The notes under the pieces are model-generated. The model was not told the DNA's origin. It did no database searches and was given only the letters and a program-made list of their open reading frames with translations. From assembly GCA_016185875.1 (NCBI GenBank), contig JACPMS010000029.1:1-13015 (forward strand): a stretch of 13,015 nucleotides of DNA. The letters are read 5' to 3'. Origin of the DNA: Candidatus Woesearchaeota archaeon (GTDB lineage Archaea > Nanobdellota > Nanobdellia > Woesearchaeales > GW2011-AR4). How positions within the stretch are numbered: position 1 is the first letter of the stretch; each line of letters opens with the position of its first letter. Position numbers and translations under genes: made by a program. Shown here piece after piece: positions 4,850 to 12,252 of this stretch.

Positions 4850-7800
4850 CTAAGCTGATTGTATTATCCTCTTTACGTTAATCATCCCGTTCTCTGACTT
4901 TGAGACATCAATGCCGTCTTCTCCGTACTCAAACTGTATGATTTTTTTGGAAGCGTCCCTTACAGTATTGTCATATCCAACTTTCAGGTCCTGCATTGCG
5001 TTTGCAAGCCTTCTGTACAGATAGCCGCTTTTTGGAGTTCTCAATGCCGTGTCCATTAATGAATCCCTTCCCGTCATCGAGCCGAAGAAAAATTCCGATG
5101 GGGTCAATCCTGTTTTGAAGCCGTTGCTGATGAATCCATGCGCTTCAGGGCTTAGGTCCCCTCTTTTAAAGTGGGCTAAAGTCCTCTGCTCAAATCCTTT
5201 TTCTATCCTTTTGCCCCTCATAGCCTGCTGCCCCACGCAAGCTGCCATCTGCGCCAGGTTAAGCAGATTTCCCCTTGCGCCGCTTTCTGCCATTATCATT
5301 GTGTGGCTTCTTTTGTCTGCATGAGTTGCAACCGTCCTTCCTGTCTCGTTTCTTGCCTTGTTCAACACCTCAAGAATTCTCAACTCCAATGTTTCCTGCA
5401 TTGTTTTTCCAGGAAATGCGTCAAGCTTTCCCTCCTTGAATTGCGCAATCAAAGCGTCAACATCTTTTTTTGCTGTGCCAAGGTCCTCCCTAATCTTCAT
5501 TTTTGCTGAGTCAGGAAGGTCTGTATCCGATAATGCTGATGTAAACCCGGTTCTCAGCAAATATTCTATGCCAAGCCTGAAAATCTTGCCCAGCACGTCA
5601 ATGCTGAAGTCCTTGCCGTATTTTTGATGTATGTTCCTCAGCATCAAGCCGGATTCCTCTCCAAGGGAGTTCCTGTCCATGACGCCAGAAACAAGCTTGC
5701 CTGATTCAATCACGACATGAGTTTCTTTATCGCACTTGTCCTTTGACCTGTCGCACAGCCTTGAATGGCCATTGTAATCAAAGTCGTCAGGCAATAAAAC
5801 ACCGAAAACTTCCTTGCCTGTTACAATTGACTTCCTTGGCAATTTTGAGAAATCTGTCATGCCGACTGCCGAGAGCATGTCAATAGCATCTTCCCTTTTA
5901 ATTTGCGAGTCTTTTGTGAGCATGTAATTGCCGGAGATTGCATCTTGGGTGCATCCAATCAGGCTTAAGCCGTACCTCAATGACACAAGCTGTGTCTGGA
6001 CTTCCATCAAAATTTCTGACTCTGCCCTTGCCTCTTCAGTCTGGGGAATGTGCAGGTTCATCTCATCGCCGTCAAAATCAGCGTTGTAAGGGGTGCAGTT
6101 TCCAGTCAAAAATCCATTGGCAAAGAAATTGTGCGTATTCAAGCTTGTAGTGACATCATAAACAAAAGGGGCATAAACCTTTTGAATATTGTATATTTTG
6201 TCATATACAAAACCCCTATTTTTGTCTGCATTTTTCTCACACCATTCCTCAAAGCCAATGAAGAAGTTCGGAAGACCTGCTTCCTCGCTTCTCCCATAAA
6301 CCCATTTTTCCAACATTCCTACGCTGATTTTAAGTTTCTTGGATATTTCTTTGAATTTATTATCTTCCTTCCTTAACTGTTTAGATAGAATATATTTTTC
6401 ATTTCTTTCTTTCACTTCTTTTTGTTTCAAAAGCATGTAGTGATATGCCAGTCTGGCAATATTTTCCTTTTTGCAACTATAAATATAGCCTATTTTACCA
6501 AAAAGATTAATTTTGCTCGCTTCATCGTCAACAGAGGCAGCCAATACTTTGGTTGAATGACCATCTTTTCTTTTATTGCCGTCTTGAAGTTTATTAAGCA
6601 TTAACTTAATATTAAATTTATGCAAGATTTTTTGTATATCATTAATAAATATTTTTCCGGATTCTATATTTTCATCGATTTTTGAAACCTTAAACACCAA
6701 GCTACTGAAATTGCTTTTCAAATTTTTTCTTATTTTGGGAGTACTCATCTCACAACCAAAAAAGGCTGCCAAAAATTCTCTTTGTATGTAAACAGGAGAA
6801 TCTAGTATCCATACAGGGACACCGTACTTTAATTTTACTTTGTCTCCATTAGGTGCCCCCAGAGCAGAAAATAGAATGGCTAAGGGCTTATGCCTTATCT
6901 CAAAATCATGGCCGCTACCTTTTATATTCAAAACCTTGCCTTTTATAGTTTCGATTTTGTTGTCAACTGTCTTTATGTAAATTTTTCCTGGCTTAAACCC
7001 CAGACTTTCAATTTCTTTTTGGATATTCTCTAAATCCTTTCTAGAACCCCTAAATATCATTCTGCCACTATCTTTCTTTAATATGAAAGTGCCATCTCCA
7101 AATAGGTGGCCCAGCAACCGCGCAATTATCATAATCCTCTGGTCTTTTAAATTCAAAGGAATCAAACGAAGCTCATTTAGTATTTTCAGTGTGTGTCTTG
7201 TATAAGTTTCTTTTGGACAATTTTTTAGAATATCTGCTTCTGTTACTAAAACCCTGTCAATTTCTTCATAAATCGGGGCGTCCAAGGGCCTTGTAATGGC
7301 AAAATCACTTTCACTAAGTTGTGAGGCTTTTTTTATTGAGTCTTTAGTATAGAATGGGTGATCTCCAGTAGCAACTATGCTTCTTCCGCCTTCAGTTGTA
7401 ATCTTATAACATTTAGCTTGATATTCTTCTGGCTTTAACCCCCAAAATTTCTTTAATTCGGTTTTAGTAATGGAATTGGTGTTGTTATCGTAAGTTGCTA
7501 ATTCCGATTCTTTCCAGCAGTTCTTTAATTCGTCTATTGGCCTTTGTACGCCATAACTTAACTGAACCAAAGTATCGGGAGCCACGCAGACAGCCGGGTT
7601 CAACCTCAATGTCTTTCCTGGCAATACCTTGACGCGATGGCACATCATGCTCATCCTGTGCAGTGAAGGCTGCCTGTTGAATATTGCAATGTCCCCGTCC
7701 ATCAAATGCCTTTCTACAATGTAGCCTGGCTGCAGTTCTTCAAGAGAGGCTTCTTTTGTCTCCTCTGTAATTTTTTTCTTCTTGCCATCAGGCCTTATTA

Positions 7801-9028
7801 TATAATTAGCGCCAGGGTATTTCTCAGGGCCTTTTTCAACAAATTGTTTTAGGTATTGGATGTTCCATTCATTCACCCTTTCAGGAACTGTAAGCTTGTT
7901 GGCAATGACAAAAGGCACTCCTACTTCAAAAAGCTCAAGCATTGGGTCAGGGCTTATGACTGTTCTTGCACAAAAGTTTGTCCTTTTTCCTGCAAGATTG
8001 TGCCTTATCCTGCCTTCCTTGCTCTTTATTCTTTCAGTCAATGTCTTTAATGGCTGGCCGCTTCTGTGCCTTGCCGGAGGCAGTTGCGCAATGTTATTGT
8101 CAAAAAATGTAGTGACGTGATATTGCAGCAGATCCCACAAGTCCTCAACAATTATTTCGGGAGCGCCTGCATTTATGTTCTCAAACAGCCTTTGGTTTAT
8201 TCTCACAATGTCTCCCATTTTATGGGTCAAGTCGTCTTCGCTTCTTTCCCCGCTCTCCAAAGTTATGCTAGGCCTCATTGTCACAGGAGGGATTGGCAGC
8301 ACTGTCAGAATCATCCATTCTGGCCTTACATGAGGCACCTTTAGCCCGAATATTTCACAGTCAGAATCCGGAATCTTCTCAAGCCTTGCCCTTATTTCGA
8401 TAGGGCTTAATCTTTTTTCGTCTTCCAGAAATGTTGTGGGCTTTTCCAGGCTTATTTTTTTCTGCTTTGCCTTGCAGTTTGGGCATTTGTTTATTGTCTT
8501 CAAGCCTGCTATAATCTCCTTTACCTTCTTCCTTCGCTCCTCAACGCCGCTTTCCTTCTCAACCTGGTCAAGTGTTTCCTTGATTTTGCCTATCTTGTTG
8601 TCAGGAATCAGAATCCTGCCGCATTCCCTGCAGGTGCATTTCAGCAGTGTCATCACTATATTGACAAATTTGACATGAATTATAGGCCTTGCAAGCTCAA
8701 TGTAGCCGAAATGCCCTATGCACTCTTTTAGCTTGGAGCCGCATGTCTTGCATCTTAGCCCTGGATCAATAACACCCAGCCTTATGTCCATCAAGCCGCC
8801 GTCCACAGGGTAGCCTTCCTTGTCATAAAGCTCAGGCGTGACAATCTTGGCAGAGGCCATCTTCTTAATCATCTTTGGGCTTAATACAGAAAAGGTTATG
8901 CTTTTTACCTGCTTGTATATGTACTGCTCTTCCTGCTCTATCCTTTCAACTTTCTCTTCCTTGCCTTCAATTGCCTGCTTTACAGCCTCAAGCTCCTGCT
9001 CTGATTTTTTATCTGGTTCTTCTGCCAT
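4850..9028 (-). CDS. rpoA1: RNA polymerase subunit A' (RpoA1) with an intein
   Basis: Largest catalytic subunit fragment of archaeal RNA polymerase: 1392 residues as translated, 895 after removal of the 497-residue intein, normal for A'. Visible parts: a charged 40-residue N-terminal extension; ITFSVLSPKMIKKMA; zinc ligands C93, C96, C103, H106 and a second set C133, C136, C182, C185; LAGKRTNFCARTVISPDP; GDIAIFNRQPSLHRMSM; the catalytic loop NADFDGDEMNLH (Asp 984, 986, 988), which chelates the active-site Mg; and the bridge helix region MTGRDSLMDTALRTPKSGYLYRRL. The intein splits the chain six residues before the catalytic Asp triad, so splicing is needed for activity. The start ATG (MAEEPDKK) has no Shine-Dalgarno; the context AAAAATGGCAGA is shared with rpoA2 and rpoB1. 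The stop is TAG. Unusually, it lies downstream of rpoA2 rather than upstream. Confidence 0.97.
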   Translation of the reverse strand: MAEEPDKKSEQELEAVKQAIEGKEEKVERIEQEEQYIYKQVKSITFSVLSPKMIKKMASAKIVTPELYDKEGYPVDGGLMDIRLGVIDPGLRCKTCGSKLKECIGHFGYIELARPIIHVKFVNIVMTLLKCTCRECGRILIPDNKIGKIKETLDQVEKESGVEERRKKVKEIIAGLKTINKCPNCKAKQKKISLEKPTTFLEDEKRLSPIEIRARLEKIPDSDCEIFGLKVPHVRPEWMILTVLPIPPVTMRPSITLESGERSEDDLTHKMGDIVRINQRLFENINAGAPEIIVEDLWDLLQYHVTTFFDNNIAQLPPARHRSGQPLKTLTERIKSKEGRIRHNLAGKRTNFCARTVISPDPMLELFEVGVPFVIANKLTVPERVNEWNIQYLKQFVEKGPEKYPGANYIIRPDGKKKKITEETKEASLEELQPGYIVERHLMDGDIAIFNRQPSLHRMSMMCHRVKVLPGKTLRLNPAVCVAPDTLVQLSYGVQRPIDELKNCWKESELATYDNNTNSITKTELKKFWGLKPEEYQAKCYKITTEGGRSIVATGDHPFYTKDSIKKASQLSESDFAITRPLDAPIYEEIDRVLVTEADILKNCPKETYTRHTLKILNELRLIPLNLKDQRIMIIARLLGHLFGDGTFILKKDSGRMIFRGSRKDLENIQKEIESLGFKPGKIYIKTVDNKIETIKGKVLNIKGSGHDFEIRHKPLAILFSALGAPNGDKVKLKYGVPVWILDSPVYIQREFLAAFFGCEMSTPKIRKNLKSNFSSLVFKVSKIDENIESGKIFINDIQKILHKFNIKLMLNKLQDGNKRKDGHSTKVLAASVDDEASKINLFGKIGYIYSCKKENIARLAYHYMLLKQKEVKERNEKYILSKQLRKEDNKFKEISKKLKISVGMLEKWVYGRSEEAGLPNFFIGFEEWCEKNADKNRGFVYDKIYNIQKVYAPFVYDVTTSLNTHNFFANGFLTGNCTPYNADFDGDEMNLHIPQTEEARAESEILMEVQTQLVSLRYGLSLIGCTQDAISGNYMLTKDSQIKREDAIDMLSAVGMTDFSKLPRKSIVTGKEVFGVLLPDDFDYNGHSRLCDRSKDKCDKETHVVIESGKLVSGVMDRNSLGEESGLMLRNIHQKYGKDFSIDVLGKIFRLGIEYLLRTGFTSALSDTDLPDSAKMKIREDLGTAKKDVDALIAQFKEGKLDAFPGKTMQETLELRILEVLNKARNETGRTVATHADKRSHTMIMAESGARGNLLNLAQMAACVGQQAMRGKRIEKGFEQRTLAHFKRGDLSPEAHGFISNGFKTGLTPSEFFFGSMTGRDSLMDTALRTPKSGYLYRRLANAMQDLKVGYDNTVRDASKKIIQFEYGEDGIDVSKSENGMINVKRIIQSA
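6098..7588 (-). mobile_element. intein with LAGLIDADG homing endonuclease in RpoA1
   Basis: Protein-splicing element, residues 481-977 of the precursor (497 aa). Ends are defined by joining LNPAV to CTPYNADFDGDEMN, which restores the invariant RNA polymerase sequence. Intein positions: nucleophile Cys1 (CVAPDTLV); block B ATGDHPFYT with T74 and H77; endonuclease block C LLGHLFGDG (D165); block E EFLAAFFGCE (E280); block F VYDVTTSLNTHNFFANG (H486); final Asn497, with Cys as the +1 extein residue. The penultimate residue is Gly, not the usual His. Both endonuclease acidic residues are present, so the homing enzyme may be active. Residues about 411-450 (EISKKLKISVGMLEKWVYGRS...) look like an added helix-turn-helix DNA-binding module. 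The coding DNA is clearly more AT-rich than the flanking exteins, consistent with horizontal arrival. Confidence 0.95.
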
Positions 9029-9144
9029 TTTTAATTGATTTTTATTTTTTGTATTTTTTCCTGGATTATATTATTGATTTTTTATTTTGATTTTAGTTAA
9101 TGCGTTTTTCGTTATTTGGTTATTTTTTGTATTTTTCCAAATTG
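9029..9144 (-). promoter_or_regulatory. 116-bp AT-rich rpoA2-rpoA1 spacer with a possible TATA box
   Basis: The spacer is very A-rich on the minus strand. CAATAATATAATCC (about 9063-9076) is the best TATA candidate, about 40 nt before the rpoA1 ATG, which would leave a short leader. No Shine-Dalgarno and no hairpin are seen. The genes may be cotranscribed, so the promoter is only a suggestion. Confidence 0.25.
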
Positions 9145-10302
9145 CTATTTCTCCTTTGCCTTTTGCGGCGCTTTAACCGCCAGGCTTGGCAGCCCTGTTC
9201 CAACCGGGACTGGCTGGTTGATCATGACATTCTCCACAACAGAGTCAAGATTGTCGACTTCGCCAACAAGCGCAGCATTTATGATGTGCTTTATTGGAGT
9301 CTCAAAAGACGCCCTTGCCAAAACGCTTGACTTTTCGCTCACAACGCCATACCTTGTAATGCCTTTCAATGTGCCGCTCACGCACATTGTGTCGGCAACA
9401 AGCATTATGTGCCTTACATCTACATTCAGGCCCTGGCTTTCTATAACCTTGAAAATCTCGTTTATAATTGCCTGCCTGGCTGCTTCAATGCCAAGCACCT
9501 GCTCAATCTCAAAGATGTTGTTTGTTGCGGTCCTGTAAGCATCAACCTCTTCCAGCTGCAGAACATCTGCCAGATTGGTGCCTGCTGTTATAATCACGAA
9601 CTCGTCATCCCTTTTGACAGGCAGCACCTGCGATATTCCCTTTATGCCTTTTATCGTGATGTCCTTTAGTTTTTCCTTGGTTTTGTATGCGTCATTAAAA
9701 ACATCGTCCTTGCTTCTTGCTTTCAGTATCAGCGAGTCCCTGTTGTCTTTTATGTTGTAGCCCTTCAACTGCTTGGAAATTGGGTCTATAACTTTGCTGT
9801 TGGTGATGTCAATTTCTTTCATCTTATCCTTGTCAAGCTTTATTTCTATGGTGAAATCAGCGATATTGATTGCGAACTCTGTCGATATGTCCCTGAGCTT
9901 CGTCTCCTTTATCTGAAGCGCAAGATGCTTCAGCTCCTCTATTCTCTTTCCAGTGGCGTAAGGCTTTTTCAGGTAAATCTCCATCATGGGGTTGTCAAGC
10001 TCTTTCCTTCCATCCAGTATTTCAATTATTCTCGGCAGCCCAAGAGTGACGTTCATCTCCGCAACTCCTGCAAAATGAAACGTATTGAGAGTCATCTGTG
10101 TGCCTGGCTCGCCAATGGATTCGGCTGCTATCAGCCCGACTGACTCCCCTGGGACAACCCTTGCATTCTTGTATTCTTCGTAAGCTGCTTCCATTATCTT
10201 TTTCAGCTTAGCGTCGCTTATGCCTTTCGGTATGCTGCTCCTTATGTCATCAATTATCTTGCTCGGCAGCTTGTCCTCGTATTCTGAAATTATGTCTGCC
10301 AT
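9145..10302 (-). CDS. rpoA2: RNA polymerase subunit A'' (RpoA2)
   Basis: C-terminal part of the split largest subunit, 385 residues, the normal length. It supplies the trigger loop: VVPGESVGLIAAESIGEPGT (49-68), then QMTLNTFHFAGVAEMNVTLG (69-88). GLPRIIEILDGRKELDNPMMEIYL and, near the C-terminus, RHIMLVADTMCVSGTLKGITRYGV and LARASFETPIKHIINAAL are diagnostic (jaw and cleft/clamp elements). The ATG at 10302 (MADIISEYE) lies in the context AAAAATGGCAGA, without a Shine-Dalgarno. The gene follows rpoB1 by 63 bp and precedes rpoA1, the reverse of the usual archaeal order (B, A1, A2). The stop is TAG. The 63-bp spacer from rpoB1 is in frame and interrupted only by one further TAG. Confidence 0.97.
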   Translation of the reverse strand: MADIISEYEDKLPSKIIDDIRSSIPKGISDAKLKKIMEAAYEEYKNARVVPGESVGLIAAESIGEPGTQMTLNTFHFAGVAEMNVTLGLPRIIEILDGRKELDNPMMEIYLKKPYATGKRIEELKHLALQIKETKLRDISTEFAINIADFTIEIKLDKDKMKEIDITNSKVIDPISKQLKGYNIKDNRDSLILKARSKDDVFNDAYKTKEKLKDITIKGIKGISQVLPVKRDDEFVIITAGTNLADVLQLEEVDAYRTATNNIFEIEQVLGIEAARQAIINEIFKVIESQGLNVDVRHIMLVADTMCVSGTLKGITRYGVVSEKSSVLARASFETPIKHIINAALVGEVDNLDSVVENVMINQPVPVGTGLPSLAVKAPQKAKEK

Positions 10303-10365
10303 TTTTATCTGCTATTTTTTATTTTGGGTTTTTTCATTGAAATTTTTGATTGTTAGTTTATTTGT

Positions 10366-11667
10366 CTAATACTTGCTCTCCAGCTGCAGTTTTGGATATA
10401 TCCCTAAAGACTTGAATTCATCGAGCATCAATTTGAATGCATAGCTTATCTCTATGTCATTGATGTCAACATTCTCGCCGCAAACAGGGCAGTATGATTT
10501 GTTTTTGTAATTGTCCCTTATTGCAATAATTCCGCAGCTCTCGCATACAGGCACAACTGTCTTGTCGCTGTCAAACCTTTCTTTCAGCAGCAAGGACGCT
10601 CCATGGGCAACAAATGTGTCTTTTTCCATCTCTCCTAATCTTAAGCCGCCTTCTTTTGCCCTGCCTTCTGTTGGCTGCCTTGTCAAAAGCTGTATCGGGC
10701 CCCTGGCTCTTGAGTGTATCTTGTTTGCCACCATGTGCTTCAGCTTCAGATAATACATGCTCCCAATGAATATCTTTGCCTCGTATTGCTCACCGGTTTG
10801 GCCATTGTATAATGTTTCGACGCCGCTCTCCCTAAAGCCCAATGACAACAATTCCTTCCTTAACCTTTCCTCTGGCTCTGCATCAAATGTTGTCGCATTG
10901 ATATAGCGTCCGGCCAAAGCGCCGACTTTGCCTGCAATCATTTCAATCAAATGAGAGATAGTCATTCTTGAGGGTATTCCGTGGGGGGAAAATATCAAGT
11001 CCGGCACAATGCCTGCTGCTGAAAAAGGCATGTCTGCCTGCGGCACTATCATTCCAACAATTCCTTTTTGCCCGTGCCTGGATGTAAATTTGTCGCCGAT
11101 TTCAGGCACTCTCTCGTCCCTTATCCTGACCTGGATAAGCTTGTTGCCTTCCTCATTCTCTGTTATTAGGACAAAATCGATGATACCCTCTTCGCCGTGC
11201 TTTAAATTTACAGAGCTTTCCCTTCTTGTGCTTGAGACAAGCGAGTACTCTTCCATCGAGCTCAAAAATCTTGGCGGCGATGTCTTGCCAATCACCACAT
11301 CCCCTTCCCTGACCTTTGCTTCAGGATAGATTATTCCGTCATCTTCCAAAAACCTGTAATCCTTTTCGGTTTTATATCCTTTGACATCCTTGTCAGGAAT
11401 GCATACCTGGTCAATCAAGCCTCCAGCATACCTCAGCTCTTCTGCAATGCTTGGCCTGTAATATGTTGACCTTCCGAAGCCTCTTTCTATTGAGCCTTTA
11501 TTTAGGATGATGGCATCCTCCATGTTATAGCCCTTATAGCTCATGATTGCAACAACTATGTTTTGCCCGGCTGGGTGCTTGTCGTAACCGGAAATATCAT
11601 GCATTATTGTATTGACCACAGGGCGCTGATTGTGGTGAAGCAGATTGACATCCATATCCATTCTCAC
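10366..11667 (-). CDS. rpoB1: RNA polymerase subunit B' (RpoB1), C-terminal part after the in-frame TAG
   Basis: Carries the catalytic and C-terminal domains of the second-largest subunit: SYKGYNMEDAIILNKGSIER, the GDKFTSRHGQKGIVGMI motif with active-site lysines, FSPHGIPSRMTISHLIEMIAG, KHMVANKIHSRARGPIQLLT, RQPTEGRAKEGGLRLGEMEKD, and a C-terminal zinc motif CESCG...CPVCG. The frame is continuous with the upstream B' part: the first start codon after the TAG is GTG at 11667, but the 23 codons before it (11736-11668: STRLNAGSKNQKQALSFYAS, NFS) are also conserved B' sequence. This is therefore not a natural second gene. Read through, the subunit would be 600 residues, the usual B' size. The true stop is TAG at 10366-10368, after LESKY. 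Confidence 0.93.
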   Translation of the reverse strand: MRMDMDVNLLHHNQRPVVNTIMHDISGYDKHPAGQNIVVAIMSYKGYNMEDAIILNKGSIERGFGRSTYYRPSIAEELRYAGGLIDQVCIPDKDVKGYKTEKDYRFLEDDGIIYPEAKVREGDVVIGKTSPPRFLSSMEEYSLVSSTRRESSVNLKHGEEGIIDFVLITENEEGNKLIQVRIRDERVPEIGDKFTSRHGQKGIVGMIVPQADMPFSAAGIVPDLIFSPHGIPSRMTISHLIEMIAGKVGALAGRYINATTFDAEPEERLRKELLSLGFRESGVETLYNGQTGEQYEAKIFIGSMYYLKLKHMVANKIHSRARGPIQLLTRQPTEGRAKEGGLRLGEMEKDTFVAHGASLLLKERFDSDKTVVPVCESCGIIAIRDNYKNKSYCPVCGENVDINDIEISYAFKLMLDEFKSLGIYPKLQLESKY

Positions 11668-11736
11668 GCTGAAGTTGGAAGCGTAGAAGCTAAGCGCCTG
11701 CTTTTGGTTTTTCGAGCCTGCATTAAGCCTTGTTGA

Positions 11737-11739
11737 CTA
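11737..11739 (-). other. in-frame amber codon inside rpoB1 at the conserved Gln position
   Basis: Codon 144 of rpoB1 reads TAG; the distance between the two B' reading frames (12168 and 11667) is an exact multiple of three. Archaeal and eukaryotic second-largest subunits have N-Q-S here, so TAG replaces Gln, one C-to-T change from CAG. Confidence 0.9.
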
Positions 11740-12168
11740 ATTAAAATTTCCGTACGGCACAAGAGAGGTGCAGTAGCCAAGCATCGCCAATGGCGTTATT
11801 TCAAGGTGCGTGTGCTCTGGTGTAAGCTCGCTTTCAATAAAGGCTATCAGCGTACTTTCTTCCTCTGCAGCATCCAGATATTCAATTATGCCCTGCTTTA
11901 CCAGGTCTGACCATGAAATCTCATTCTTCTCAAGCTGCTTTATATGCCTCTCAGTCAATAACGGAGCCCCGTCCTTGACTATTATCAAAGGCCTCCTGGC
12001 TCTTCCTTTTGAGCTTTCAAGCTGGATTTCATTTGCTTTCTCGTTGTAATAGACATTAAGATTGTCTGTTATTGCGCCCCTTCTCCTTTCTTCCCTTGCC
12101 TTCTGCACAAACTCGATTGGATTGTCCACAGTGCCGATAAACTTGCTGTTAAGGTAGACTTCTGCCAT
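11737..12168 (-). CDS. rpoB1: RNA polymerase subunit B' (RpoB1), N-terminal part up to the in-frame TAG
   Basis: 143 residues matching the start of archaeal B': MAEVYLNSKFIGTVDNPIEF, NEIQLESSKGRARRPLIIV, GAPLLTERHIKQLE, VKQGIIEYLDAAEEEST, LTPEHTHLEITPLAMLG and SLVPYGNFN. It stops abruptly at TAG in the middle of the conserved (H/F)-N-Q-S-x-R motif; the next in-frame codons continue as STRLNAGSKNQKQAL. Alone it would lack all catalytic parts. The start ATG at 12168 corresponds to the normal B'/B'' split point seen in methanogens and haloarchaea, 84 bp after the rpoB2 stop, and has the AAAAATGGCAGA context. Whether the cell makes a full 600-residue B' by suppression, or the TAG is a sequencing error or mutation, cannot be decided here. 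Confidence 0.9.
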   Translation of the reverse strand: MAEVYLNSKFIGTVDNPIEFVQKAREERRRGAITDNLNVYYNEKANEIQLESSKGRARRPLIIVKDGAPLLTERHIKQLEKNEISWSDLVKQGIIEYLDAAEEESTLIAFIESELTPEHTHLEITPLAMLGYCTSLVPYGNFN

Positions 12169-12252
12169 TTTTATTTTTAGTTAATTTTGGATTTTATTTT
12201 CTCGCTATTGGGATTTTTTGGCTGATGAATTTTTATTATTGAATTTTGGTTT

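Noticed and set aside
3926..11739. TAG read as a sense codon throughout this genome
   Set aside because: The spacers nusA-rps12 and rpoB1-rpoA2 are in frame and broken only by TAG, and rpoB1 has an internal TAG. But TAG sits exactly at the natural C-termini of NusA, A', A'' and B', and reading it through would fuse NusA to S12 and B' to A''. General reassignment is therefore unlikely; limited suppression remains open.
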